A DNA stretch of 64,000 bases from assembly GCA_008933995.1 (NCBI GenBank), contig WARS01000010.1, positions 10,581,001 through 10,645,000 on the forward strand, read 5' to 3'. Below, piece after piece: positions 48,770 through 60,759 of this stretch. The position numbers and the translations under genes were made by a program. Every line of letters starts with the position of its first letter. Position 1 is the stretch's first letter. Source of the DNA: Datnioides undecimradiatus (lineage: Eukaryota > Chordata > Actinopteri > Lobotiformes > Datnioididae). Below the pieces are notes generated by a model that was not told the DNA's origin, did not search any database, and was given only the letters and a program-made list of their open reading frames with translations.

Positions 48770-49523
48770 GACTAAAAAGAGCTTGGCATGGACACTTGAA
48801 CAGGTGCACACACGCACACACACACACGCTCACAGACGTTCTTGTATACTGCACATGTGCGCATAGATTGGGAACATGCATCTACACATGCACATTTCAC
48901 ATAAGGTGTATGTGCATCCCCCGGTGCACAGCATGGAGTCAGAATTGCACTAGATTGGAGGAAGCACTTAAGACTGAGTGACAAAGTTAACGCTGGTCTT
49001 TATAAAAGCATAGTATGACCTCAAGAAACAATTCCAGCCTGTAAGTTACATGCAGTGCTGTTAATGTGTGACAGGTGTCATGGGCTGAATTTTCGAAAAT
49101 TTAAAGGGAATGAACGTGTGCTAAAAAATTTAATTTCCTTTTTTTTTGTTTGTTTGTTTTATCATCTGTGAGCCTGAAGTTGCAATTAGTGCCAAAAAAA
49201 AAAGAAAAAAAGATTAAGAATCTCCTCTGGCACTACCACGTACAGTTTCATCCGTACCAGTTTGAAGCACACCTGGTACATACATCAATTCTGAAGACAA
49301 ATTCAAATGAGAGTATTGAACAGGAAATCTAATCGTTTCCCTGTTCAGTCGATTTAGCTGGTATCAACCTCTTTGAAGTTGCAACACTTTTTTTCCATGA
49401 GATATCCACACTGCTGCATTAGTCTGGCTCTGTCACAGTGCAAGAAGCAGATCATCCCCCGGAGTCTGGAGGCAGACAAAATATAAATATATCCTTAAAA
49501 CATTAATCAGAAAAAGCCCTTAC
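44233..49523 (-). other. cdh10 intron 1 (if exon 1 is correct)
   Basis: About 5.3 kb without a recognisable gene. It holds an (AC)n microsatellite at 48735-48765, A/T homopolymers (46441-46451, a TAAA-type tract near 47916-47948, about 49139-49147) and two stretches that read like conserved non-coding DNA: about 44860-45130, with unusual CpG content, and about 45980-46370, rich in homeodomain-type TAATTA/ATTA words. Conservation cannot be tested here. Confidence 0.5.
48735..48765. repeat. (AC)15 microsatellite
   Basis: Uninterrupted AC array, followed by more imperfect ACAC/CACG repeats to about 48830. Confidence 0.97.
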
Positions 49524-49975
49524 CTTTGATTTTCACAGCTTAGCATCCATCTGTGTCACTGAGTGCGCGGTGACTGTGTTCCTACTCCTTAGCAGTGCTT
49601 AGCGGCGGAGAATCTGACTCCTCACGGCAGTGCTTACATTCCAAGACTGACAACAGCACAGCTGGTGCGAATGTGTATGGGAGTGTGTGTGTGTGTGTGT
49701 GTGTGCAAGAGAGAGAGAGAGAGAGAGTCTCCTGCCCGCTTCCCTCCCTCGCTCTATGCTTCTCTCTTTCTCTCTGCCCTCCCTCGCTCTATTTCTCTCT
49801 GGCTTCTCTCCCTTTCCTCCTCTACACTTTCTTTCTATCATCTCTCTCTCTCCGTCTCTCTTTCTCTGTCTCTCCCTCCCCCTTTCCTCCTCCTCCTCCT
49901 CCTGCTCCCCCTCCCCTCCCTTCTCTCTATCCCCTCCTCTCTCTTTCTCTAGCAGTGCATCACTTCTGGCGGTGG
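49524..49975 (-). other. cdh10: probable non-coding exon 1 (5' UTR) of cdh10
   Basis: Minus-strand sequence ending GAAAATCAAAG is followed by GTAAGG, the best donor I noticed upstream of exon 2. Type II cadherin genes normally have a non-coding first exon, so an exon here would be spliced across a 5.3-kb intron to the acceptor at 44232. In the transcript sense the exon would consist of a long GA-rich stretch, then alternating AC/CT simple repeats, then about 180 nt of ordinary sequence with several upstream ATGs. The 5' end (about 49970) is a guess placed downstream of a CCAAT box. Other first exons may exist. Confidence 0.5.
49683..49961. repeat. (GT)n-(GA)n-(CT)n compound simple repeat in the candidate exon 1
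   Basis: GT array (49683-49705), AG array (49708-49727) and then more than 200 bp that is almost entirely C and T on the plus strand, up to about 49961. In the direction of cdh10 the last part is a GA-rich strand. Long open frames on both strands here are artefacts of this composition. Confidence 0.9.
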
Positions 49976-50013
49976 ATGTCACCGAGGCTGAAGCTGAGGC
50001 GACTCTGCCCCTG

Positions 50014-50018
50014 ATTGG
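50014..50018 (-). promoter_or_regulatory. CCAAT box upstream of the candidate exon 1
   Basis: The plus strand reads ATTGG within GATTGGCTG, giving CAGCCAATCA in the direction of cdh10, about 40-100 nt before the GA-rich leader. No TATA box is evident in the same stretch. The assignment as a cdh10 core promoter element depends on the exon 1 call and is inferred. Confidence 0.3.
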
Positions 50019-50019
50019 C

Positions 50020-53000
50020 TGCCATTCACAAGTTAGCGATAAAGAAAAGGGAAAAAGAAAAACGGGAAGAAAGGGAGGGGGAAAAAGGGAAGGGGGGGGT
50101 AGTGCCCTTACATCCCAGTGAGCATCAGTTGACTGTGGAATGGAGGAACAGGGGAGGTTAGAGGCTGAAGAAGAGGCTGGACGCTGGGAAGGCACACACA
50201 GTGTTTTCCTTTTTTTCATGCCGTGAATGCATCCAGAAAGCTCTCTACATAAGAGGCAGCGCTGAAAGCGACTGCTATGACGGATCGACTGTATGGTGTT
50301 TGATGTCTAAAGCAATCGGCCCCATCTAATCTCTTTTTCAATGACAGTGGAATGAAGGAGAAAAAGGCCATAACTTGTAAATCAGCCATGCAGCGAGGGG
50401 TGCTGGTCGGAGGGTGGCGGTGGTGGTGGTGATGAGTGAGGGGGGGCTGCTTTTTTTTTTTTTTTGCCCTGTTCATCTTCATCTTCGTCGCTCGTCCCGC
50501 TGACTTGGCCGGCGGTATGTGGCAGGTGCACATGCAGTCCAGGCACTCTGTCATCTCCTCTCATTACATGCCCCATGTTGGATGCATATCAATACGTCTC
50601 CATACAGTATGCACTATTGAGTGTGATATAGCATTTTAATTCAACAGAAGGGAATGCAGTGAGCAGTAATGGATCATGGCTCTGTTTGATGCTGCAGGCT
50701 GAGACAGAGAGGGCCGGGCAGCGATACGTTGTTAGATGCCGATATCCGTCCCCAACATGTACCTTGAGCGGATAAACGGTTGGTCGAAGTGACTTTGAAA
50801 TGCATGGGATGCCACTCAGAGCCGCGCCGTTGATGAATAATTTAAGAAAAGCAGCGGTTTCACTGGCCAACCTCATCTGAGCTCAAGTTTTATCTCTCAG
50901 TATCAGTGTGAATAGATTATCAGCTCAAACTCTCTGCACCAGATAAATAAAAATGCAAACAGGCCAAACTAATTAACATCCGAACAAGCAGCGAGGTAGC
51001 CTCCCTCTGATATCAAGCCAAGTCCTCACAGTTCATAATTCACTCCCTCGTTGTGTTCATGGTACTGGGAGATTAAGAAGTAGGTGTGTGTGTGTTTGTG
51101 GTTGTTCATGTGTGCATATGTTGGCCCGTGTGCTGTATTTGTATGTATGACTGGGGGAGGAGAGGTGTGTCATGTTTACTTATACCCATGTGTGCAGCAA
51201 CGGATGCGAATGTGTGCGAGTGTCTGCGAGTTCCTAAGTGTGTGTGCTTTCATTCTGTGTGTGTGTTTTTTAGCGCGCGTGGTGTTCCCCACTAACAAGC
51301 CACTGGAAGAAAAAAAAACAACAACCCCAAAAACAGGCTAATTTGTACATCTCTGCATAGAATTAGTATTAATTTACCTGCTATCTATACCCCCGGGATG
51401 TTAATAACGCTGTTGTTACAGAGCCCAAACAACTCTGTGCAAACATCAGAGAACAAGAACAAGCGCCGTACCCGACTGTTTCTGGAAATATGGAAACATG
51501 CTCTCAGAGCCGCACACAAGCAACAAAAAAATTCCAATCTTCTCATCTTAATTTCTCCGAGCTTCCAGGCAAACAATCTCCAAATTCCCATTGTTTCTTC
51601 TTCCCTTGCTGATGAGCACTCCGTTACATTAAATCAAAGTTTTCCAGGCTGAGGAAACAGCTTCCTTAAGTAAGGGTGTCTCCTGATCCTCTCCCAATTC
51701 TCACTGTCAGCTCCCATCAGCATCACTAGCTTGTTGCACTTGCATTCACCTCCACAGTCCTAGCTGCCGCTGATTAGTTCTCTGATTTCCCTCGCCTTCC
51801 CAAAGGAACGCTCAAGTGCGGATGTCTACCCACTGTTTGCTGTGCTAGCATAACAGCTGCAGCTGCTGATAGGTTATTGATATAGCTCTCTGTGTGGCAG
51901 TGACAAGACCACATTAGCTGAGCACTGAAAACTCAAAATCCAGTCTCCTGTTGCTGTTTTTAGTCGCCACATGCAAAGTCTTATTAAAGTACCAAAGGCG
52001 GAGGCAGAACTTTCTGCACATACACTTTTAACAACGCACAACCTTTTTGTCATTGAAATAAATCATGAATATACTGAATCATGAATAGACATTACATGGG
52101 TCCGCTGGTATTTTTCACCCTGGATCCTATTTTCCCATGTTTTGGTGTCCGAATGACCACTGGGGACAACAATTTTTGAAATTGGTATTGAGCGAACAAT
52201 CAGCCAGGAAACAGGCTTCAATACAGGGCAATTGCACCGCATCAATGTACATCTAGTGAAAGTGCTTGTTTGTGACAGATTGTTTTTGTCAGATTGTTGT
52301 TTAATTTGCCCAGCAACATTATGAAACCTGCTTTTTTGTGTACCGATGCCAGGTGAATGCAGTAACTTTAGCTAATAACACTGGCTCCACCCTGTCTGCA
52401 GCAGCATTTTTCTTTGGGAATGTGTGCTTCGGCTTAGGATTTCTTCAGTTCCGCGACTGCCAGTAGTCATCCCTGTCAAAGGGGTCACTGCAGACTCAAC
52501 GGTCGACAGTGACCGTGTATGGACCACAGAGTTAGCGTCTATTTGTGGCACAACTAGCCACAACCTAACAGTGTCCTTATTCAGCAAAGGCAGCCTATGA
52601 ATCCCGAGTAAGGTGTTGTGCTGACATTTTGTTGCAACAGTTCAGAAATATGCAGCTGGGAACCAAAGTTTCTGATCTTGTGGAGAACACTGAGTATGAA
52701 CAATTTGTGTCCCTCAAAACGACAGACTCTTCACAGCTCCTCTCTCCAACTCTCGCTCACGTTCTGCAGCCACCTTCCTGGAACAGAGCAATCTTGCTCT
52801 TCTCATGAGATTTCAAAGGGAGACTTCTCCTCTGTGTCATAATGTTTGCTGGATCCCTTTAATTACAATCTGAACGTGTTAGTGACAAAAACAAGCAATT
52901 TTATTGGGTGTGCATTGATGGGGGGGTGGACCATATTGTATTGTACACCAAAATAAGAAAACAGAGCCCAGGTTGCAAATGACAGAAATTACCCTTTAAA

Positions 53001-56000
53001 CACATGAAAATATGAAAAAGAATTGAGGTGCAAGACAAGAGTTGAGCCTTCAGAGGGGCAGTGGGGGGTAAACCAGGCCAAACAGCCACAACATTTTCAT
53101 CTAACTCTGTGAACTACAGGTTTATTTTCGACCAAAGAAAGACGGTTTTGGTGAGTTTTGATTTGGATTTAAATGAAGTGTGTTTTATGATGATCTTGGA
53201 GCAAAATTCAACATTATTGTCAGTGGAGTATGGAGGTTTTAACAAAGCAGTATAAGTATTGCTGGTGGCTGTTCCAGGTTAAACAAAAAAGGATCTTAAC
53301 CTTCAACTTAAGTGTCTAGCACTGTGGAGACTGTGTTTGGTTCTCAGACAATAAAAATCTGATCCCGTCAGTGCAAAATCAAGCCCAAAAGCATTACGTT
53401 GCTCCGACTCAGGATTTACACTGAACCAATTTCGAAAAAACCCTAAACCTTTTTATTTTCAAGTTCAGCTTAAGAAATTATTCCTTTGAAATAACATCGA
53501 CTACTCCAAGTTTCAAACAACTTTTACCAACTTTCAGGTCATAATTTGAATCGCCCCATTCAGGTGTCAAACGAGGGCTTTGCTTGATGAAAACACATCC
53601 AACAGGCGAACCTCTTCTCAGCTACCTAAACAATCCAGTCTCTAACATGCACGAGACTGAGAGCCCCAGAGGTCTTCTACTCTAAACTTTACAGCTGGTC
53701 GATCTGAACCATGTCAAAGGTTGCTGCATATGCGTTATTCAAGAGACATTTACTGCAGCAATGACTCAGCATTTTACATTTTCATGTGTCTTTTATCTAA
53801 AGTATAGAAATAAAGTGTGTATTTCTTTTTATATGTCCGTGTTTATATGACTATAAAGTAAGTCATGCGGAGTAATTCACGAAAGTGAATTATGAGATTT
53901 ATAAATAATTTGCTTTAAATAAATTCTTGCAATAGAATCTGACATTTGCTTCAACATTATTTAAATGTGGTTTCCAGCATAACTGATCTTTTTTCACCGC
54001 ACTCAGTTTCAGGCACTCTTTTTATTTCAATCCAAAACCAAATAACTTATCACTGGTTTGTTTTGTAAATCTGTTTCACAATAACCAAAAATAATTAGCA
54101 GACAGTTTGTCAGAATGCAAACTACTTAAAAAAAATAAAAATAAAAAAGTGGATCCAAAAGTTAATTCAAATTCTTCCCACAACAAAATTAATTTGCAAG
54201 GTTTGAATGAAATCAGTTAAACTGATTGAATTAAATGTTGATAAAGTACGAGGAAACTGTTCAAGTTCATGGCTTAAGTTGCCATGTTGGGGAACTGGTC
54301 CTATCCACGTGTAGCACATGGACTCTTTTACAACATTCTCTTGGCTGAGCGAACCTGCTGCTCCGGGTTCACTGGGGATAGATAATACAGTGAAAATATG
54401 TCAATCTTTTGAAGGACAATCATTCACTTTGCTAAATAACAAAAACTAAACTCAATACGCCGAGAAAATCTGTACAGTTTGGGTCAATATTCCTTTTCAG
54501 AAATACAGTACTTAGTTGCCAGGTGCGCAGCTGTGCATTGTGGTTTGTGGGTTGGCTTCATTTCTGACAGCATTGTTTGCAGTAGAAAAAAACCCCCAAC
54601 TGTATATTGTTGGAATTGCTGAGATAAATACAAAATTGACTGTCAGCGCAAAAATGATTTTGTCAAGGCCATAACTGAGTGGGCAAATAATTTTCCTTCT
54701 CTGAAATACAGCAGCACTGGTTAACATCTGCAAGAAAGCATTTAAGTCTTATAAAGTGACATTTGCCTTTTTTCTCGAGGGTATCTCAATTTCTCGTTTA
54801 ATAACTGCAGGGGTAGAACACTCTAGTATAACTGTTCGGTAGAAAGTACAGCAGTAAATGAATAATGATCCTCCATCATTTCCAGAAGTTTGGAGACGGT
54901 TCAGTGTTAGGTTATTATATGAATGTCAGAATCATTCTCTCTGATTTCAAGCTGTGGAGCATGTAAACACAATACCTGATACCATCGTTTGATTTAGCAC
55001 CAAGAGCGTAGTGGTTCCTCATCAAAGCTGATTTCTCACCAATTTTCCCAATCAAGATGAAACATTGCGATCCGAGGCAGGGAGATTCACCATAATTGAA
55101 CGCTGCTCGTATATCGTGCTTGAGTCGTGAATCGAGCGTGTCTTATCTGGTGCTGGAGTTAAAAGCAGTCAAAGTGTTAGTGTAAACATCAAAGCTGTGG
55201 GGCACTGGCCGGTACCTGCAGCCGTCTTGTAAGTTTTCCCTAAAATGATTCCATAATTACAATCAAAGGGTGTGCAGATTTTTTGAGATTAGGCCTGTTT
55301 GTGAAGGTTTAGTCTTATCCACATACATTGCATTGATTTACAGCAGCTGAGGCTCTTACCGAGACCATGCAGCACAAGTTGAGAGGCCCCACTAAAGGCT
55401 CGGGGTCCTTGCTCAAGGACACTTTGACAGTTAGTTGTTAATGGACACATGTTGGCCATTATAACGACCCAACCTGTAACCCGGCCTGGTGCTTGAGAAA
55501 TGCTTTCTTTTTGCAAATCAAAGGTTATTCAGCAGTCATCTTTGGTTAGGATGTAAGCCTGTGATTAGTATTTCATTATGCACCGGGCTGCGATAAAAAA
55601 GAGGGGAACTTGAATTTGGGCCAGTTTGATAAATGCAAGTATTCACAGACACTGCAGTATTTTTCATGCTTTCTAGCAAAGGCATTTTCTTAGGATGTCT
55701 CTTGGCTTCCAAAGTAATAATGATTAGTCATTTGCATATATTAATTTTGAACCCTATAGTTGCTTGCTACCATGCTCTGCAGCTAGTGAATCTTTCTTTC
55801 CAAGGTGAGCTGCCAAGAGAAATTACTCTTTACCTTTTTCACTTTCCACCGTATGCACTGCACAGCTGCATTCCTGGTGTTCAAATGACTAAATCGAGTT
55901 CAAATTTAGTGTCTTTGCGCTTTGCAGTCTTACAAAGCAAGCACACCTTGTAAAGCACAACCAACAAAACTTGCAACTAATCGCTCGCAGCAATTCATTT

Positions 56001-56879
56001 TAGTTCACAGGAATGTGCTGCATGTTAAAGAAAAAAGAAAAAAAAAAAAACATCACTGGTGGGCATGAATCCCCAGTAATGTACAGTGACATTTGTGTGG
56101 AGTGAGGTGGTGTGTAGGAAGAAGTGCTGGATGATGGTTTCACAAGAAAAGCCCTGAGGATGCTCCTGTCCCAGCCAAAGTGATGACACTTCACTCAGTC
56201 TGTGAACACTTACTTATGGAAGTGCTCAGCAGGCGATACATCTGCTTTTATTGACTAAATTGCCACTATCATAAAAATTTCACAGTCCACTCCCCCCTTG
56301 TGGGCATTTACCAGATTTTGTAGTGCTGTGCTCAGCTGGGGAAATAATTCATTTATTACTCAAAAAAGTTCTGAGAGTGTCCGTTTGCATAATATATCTT
56401 TATTTCCCAACCATTTCCTGTGTGCAACATATTTTCTCACCCACAAAAAAAAAAAAACAAGAGCAAAGTGCACCAATTAGAAAGAGAATTGAGATTGCAT
56501 AGCTCTTACCACAAATATGTCCTGTGCTATGTGTGGAACATTTTGTCACTGAAACTGTGAAAATCAATGGTAAAACTGTCATTCTACGAGTTCACTGCAG
56601 CAGCGGGCGCGGGAAAAAAAACACTTTTTTTTTGGCGTGAACATGCTGTGCTCTGACAGCCATTGTCATAAAGAGAGAAAATGACTCTGTCTAAATACAC
56701 AAAACTGATTTTTTCACTTTGCCTAGAGTATACAAGGTCATCCTTAAAGTTTGTATTTGAGAAGAAATTTTCTCTAAACCGACGGCAAAACACACATACA
56801 ATGACTGAAAATGAATGGTGAGCTAAACTCAAGTTTTTGTCAAAGTACAAGGGAACAGTTTGATGCTTTGAACTAACTT
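50020..56879. other. upstream flank of cdh10, no gene recognised
   Basis: Begins with a CpG-bearing part (about 50220-50880) that may belong to the cdh10 promoter region, then GT-rich DNA at 51080-51280 and ordinary AT-rich DNA. No exon or RNA gene seen. Confidence 0.55.
55380..55500. repeat. possible second dispersed-repeat fragment
   Basis: The phrase GGTCCTTGCTCAAGGACACT followed by CCCAACCTGTAACCCGG has the same style as the repeat near 2.1 kb. Similarity is partial and may be coincidental. Confidence 0.3.
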
Positions 56880-57391
56880 CAGTGGTACCTTGACTTACGA
56901 GCGTCCCAACTAATGAGTTTTTCGAGATACGAGCTGTCTCTCGGACGATTTTTTGCTTTGAGTTGCGAGCTAAAATTGGGGTTATGAGCCAGCTTCAGAT
57001 ACCCCACCGCTAGTTGGCGTAGTGAACGCCACAGTGAACGCCATAACATCCGCCCAGCATCTAGCAATAGCTAGACAGCTGCCAGACACCTCCGTCAGTA
57101 CCCTCAAATCGTCTGATCTCCAAGGTAAATGCTGTACATTATACTTAATAAAACCAGTTTATTGCAGTACATTCTATTGTATTGCTTTTTTATACAATAT
57201 TCGTTATTTATAAGTACAGTTTTCTTATTTAAAAATATGTAACAAAAAAAAAAAAAATTGCAGTGTTTTTTGGGGGGGCCCGGAACAGATTAATGGCATT
57301 TCAGTTCATTTCAATTGATTTGACATACGAGTAATTTGAGTTACGAGCTCCGTCATGGAACGAATTAAACTCGTAAGTCAAGGCACCACTG
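56880..57391. mobile_element. non-autonomous Tigger/pogo-like DNA transposon (MITE)
   Basis: The element starts CAGTGGTACCTTGACTTACG and ends with the near-perfect inverse, CGTAAGTCAAGGCACCACTG. The inner ends also pair (GAGTTTTTCGAGATACGAGC region against TACGAGTAATTTGAGTTACG region). Length is 512 bp with no transposase ORF. The CAGT...ACTG ends and the 'cttgacttacgag' repeat style are typical of pogo/Tigger-group elements, which insert at TA. The right flank is TA but the left reads TT, so the target duplication is imperfect or mutated. Confidence 0.75.
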
Positions 57392-59989
57392 TATAGGGAT
57401 TTTTACAGGGACTTAGATGCAAACATTATGTATTGAGGCATAATATTTTGAACTGGACTGAACTGAGGGTATGCAGTAGCAGCCATGTCAAAAGCATTTA
57501 AATGGCAACAGTGTCATTTTGATGTGCTGGGCTTCGTATTTGTGCGATCTGCTTGGTCAAACGGTGGTGATATTATAGGTGAGGTCGTCGTCTGTTTAGT
57601 TAACGTGGCTCTACCACGTGATGCACTTGTTGATAGATCCCTTTAAAAGTCTTCAGATTCTTTTTATTTGACTGAACTGATGTGACTTTTCAAAGACCAA
57701 AAGCAGGAAAACAAACCAAAAAAAAGATAAAGTGGAATGTTTGTGCATGTGGTACTCCAGTGGTAATGCAGCTTCATTGAATGGTGGGCACAGAAAGATT
57801 ACTAAAAGAGTGGCAAAAATCAAAGCGGCAGCAAACGCTGAATTATCCTGAAATGTCTTCCATCAAACCTCTTCTTGTGTTTTTTTAGCGTCCTTTACAG
57901 ACAGAAAAGATATTGTACAACAGTTTTCACAGACGGAGCGGTCCTCTTTGTGACGAGTACGCTTTATGTTCAAAATCAGTGTGTGTCAATGCATTTTTTG
58001 AAAAAGAAAGGTTGTTCCAGGTCTTTGTGTATATGTCAGATTGTATGATCTAATCAGCTGAACCTTCACGCTACCTGATTGATCGCCTGCAACACTTGGT
58101 GTCTAGCCATAACAAAACAATGATGAAGCATTGTTGAAGGGTCTGTGCTCTGACTTGGTTGTTTTGTTGCAATCATTTCGTCGCGTCACTTGATGTGCCA
58201 GCGCGCATCCTGCATAGCGTGTAGTATGCAGGCGGATGCAGCCTATATAGATGTGAGGGACGGGTGATAAATGCTGGCGGATGCTCACTTACCTTTGAAT
58301 TGAATTCTTGGATTCTTCTGTGCATTCAGTGGTGCGTCTCCCCAGACCAATGGTAAACAAACGTGTTATCCTTTTTTCAAAAAAATATTTAGCGTGCTTC
58401 ATAATCATTCTTGTGATTATACACCTCCCGCCATGGACATCATTTTTGTCTCTGAAGACGCCTTTGTGGTGAATCCACTCCAGGCCATTCTGCACCAAAA
58501 TTGTCTCAAATTGTTGCAGCCCTAAGTACTGCTTTTAACGGGAAGGCAAAGGGGGGGATTTGATTGGTTAGGACTGATGCTAGCCTCTACAACACCTACA
58601 AGTAATTTATTCCTACCCACTGTTTCCAACTGTGCTGCTGTTATACCACACACCTCTTGACCGCACTCTGAGCTGCGAGCTGTGTACCAGTGATCCTTGA
58701 AAATAGAGGCTAAAGAGAGACTCGAGCTCCATAAAGACTACAAGTAAAATTGTCTCAGTTTTGATCAATATTTCTAATGACCCATTGTTCACTTCTTGCC
58801 ATCGAAATCTCCTCACAGACAGGTTTTACTTGTGGACCACGACTACATAATGCCATCCAAAACTTGATGTGAGAAAGGAGGATAAGCTTAAAGATGCCTG
58901 CATTTCAATTTATCCCAAGTTTGAAGGCACATTATGTACCTCGGAAGCTGTAGGGACACATGGGGAAAAGGACAACTTCAAAAACCCAGTATAATTCTAA
59001 TCGTTCCAGCATCCCTGTCAGATTATATCGTTGGCAGTTACAGGTTCACATAACAGAGAGACAGACATCCGAATGACATACAAGCAGCAAATTATAATTG
59101 AACATGTAGGCCTGAGGGGTAAACTCAGAAAGAAATACAGCCCCAGATATCCCAGTGGAGAGCCCCAAGTACCCCTAAAGGTTTTTATCACCAATCAGTT
59201 GGTGGTAGAGAGGCTGACTTACATTGCTGTGTGTTATCGGAGCGTCTGTACACAGTGCATTTGAGCTGAAAACTGACACCTTTATGTTCCTTGAGGTTTC
59301 GCCGCGGCCGCCTTTTTCTCTGCCCCATAATTCTACATGAATAACATGCAATAAACTTTGACATGATGTATGGACACTCCTACATTCATACACTGTATTG
59401 TTTACTGCACATCAATTGCAGGGAGAGAGCGAGAGAGAGCTCTCTAACGCACAAGTAAATATCAATTTTCCCTTTTTTTTGGGGTTTGTTTTTCTCTCTT
59501 TTGGGATCCATGCGAGTACGCCACTTGGGTATAAAGACTAGTGGATTTTATGTTGACGTGGGTTTGATTCCTTTGATTCCTCAATATACTTGATTAAATG
59601 AACTATTTGTTTACTAATTTATGAGACAAACTGAAAAAATGGCATTGCCATTAGGCTGCTGTAACATTATTGATTTCATTTTATTACGACGTCTCATTTT
59701 TTTGTAGGTTTCATAATTCAGCTTATGTCAAAAACTGTTTTTTTCCCTTCCATCCTCATTTTATAATATACAAAATGCAGTTGGACCAAGAGGGTGTGTT
59801 AAGTTTAACCAGTACAATTAACACATATACCACTTAAAATACTACCAACACCACGATTTATGAATCTGTCTACAATTTTACATATTATGATTATTAATGT
59901 GAAACAAGAACAGTAAGGGACTGTGTAAAATCGCCATCACTTTGCTTGCTAAGTGTTCTGAGCGTACAAATGTGAAGAAATCCTGTAAA

Positions 59990-60125
59990 AATCCCAGAAC
60001 AGACTGGATGGATTACGTTGTATATCCCATACAGCCCAGAAGAACACCAGGATCTCCCAGAAATTCTACAGGATTGGGCAAGAGAGAAGGCCTGGATAAG
60101 CTTTGGAAAGTGGATGGATGGACAG
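59990..60125 (+). mobile_element. probable 3' remnant of a non-LTR retrotransposon
   Basis: The text from CCCAGAAGAACACCAGGATC through CAAGAGAGAAGGCCTGGATA to AGTGGATGGATGGA resembles the 3' ends of abundant vertebrate LINEs that finish with a '...cggataagcggaag-atggatggatgga' tail. It is short, diverged and has internal deletions. Recognition is by remembered text only; a Repbase/Dfam search would settle it. Confidence 0.4.
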
Positions 60126-60731
60126 GATCAATAGCTCTCTGATGCATCTCAACAAAAATTGAACATCAAGTTCTTCAAGATAGATATATAGATATTTCTT
60201 TATACTGTATTACATTGGAAATAAAGTTCTATATATGAATTAAGTTCAGATGGAAACATTCCACACCTTGTAATTTACGTCTACTGCCAACATTCATTGC
60301 CAACATTCAGACAGCAATGTCACATATGTCGCGAGGCATAGCGAGCAAGGGTGTGGAGCGGGACTACTGATTGGCACTGAACAAATCAGACGTCACGCAG
60401 AAAACGAGAGTTTTTAACAGTCATAGACATGCAGTCAATGTTTGCAACTGGCTGTCAAAACAATCTTTCTACAACTATAACCAATCGCTTTTGTTGCTAA
60501 ACCCTAACCACACTGTTGTCATGATTTTTCCCTTACTTCAGACATCAATATTGTAAAAAGGCAGAATTCTACACATATTATAACATAAGGTGGGGTTTTT
60601 TCAACAAGAGGTGAAAGATTAATCCTAGGCTTTGGGCAAGACATGAATCAAACCATCTGACTGCATCTCCCATTCTCTTTTGGAAGCTGATTGCGCCTGC
60701 ACATTGCTATTTAACCCTTAAACACCGAACA

Positions 60732-60759
60732 TGTCGCCGGCGACACGCTTGCGCAAGCG
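60732..60759. repeat. two abutting 14-bp perfect palindromes
   Basis: TGTCGCCGGCGACA (60732-60745) and CGCTTGCGCAAGCG (60746-60759) are each identical to their reverse complement and sit end to end. They follow TTAACCCTTAAACACCGAAC, whose TTAACCCTT start is reminiscent of piggyBac-type ends. No matching opposite terminus was found nearby. Confidence 0.85.

Noticed and set aside
49599..50219. Long minus-strand open frame of 206 codons, with overlapping plus-strand frames of 95-144 codons
   Set aside because: The peptides are made of Ser/Leu/Pro or Glu/Arg/Lys repeats dictated by the GT/GA/CT simple repeats. No family features, and frames are open on both strands at once.
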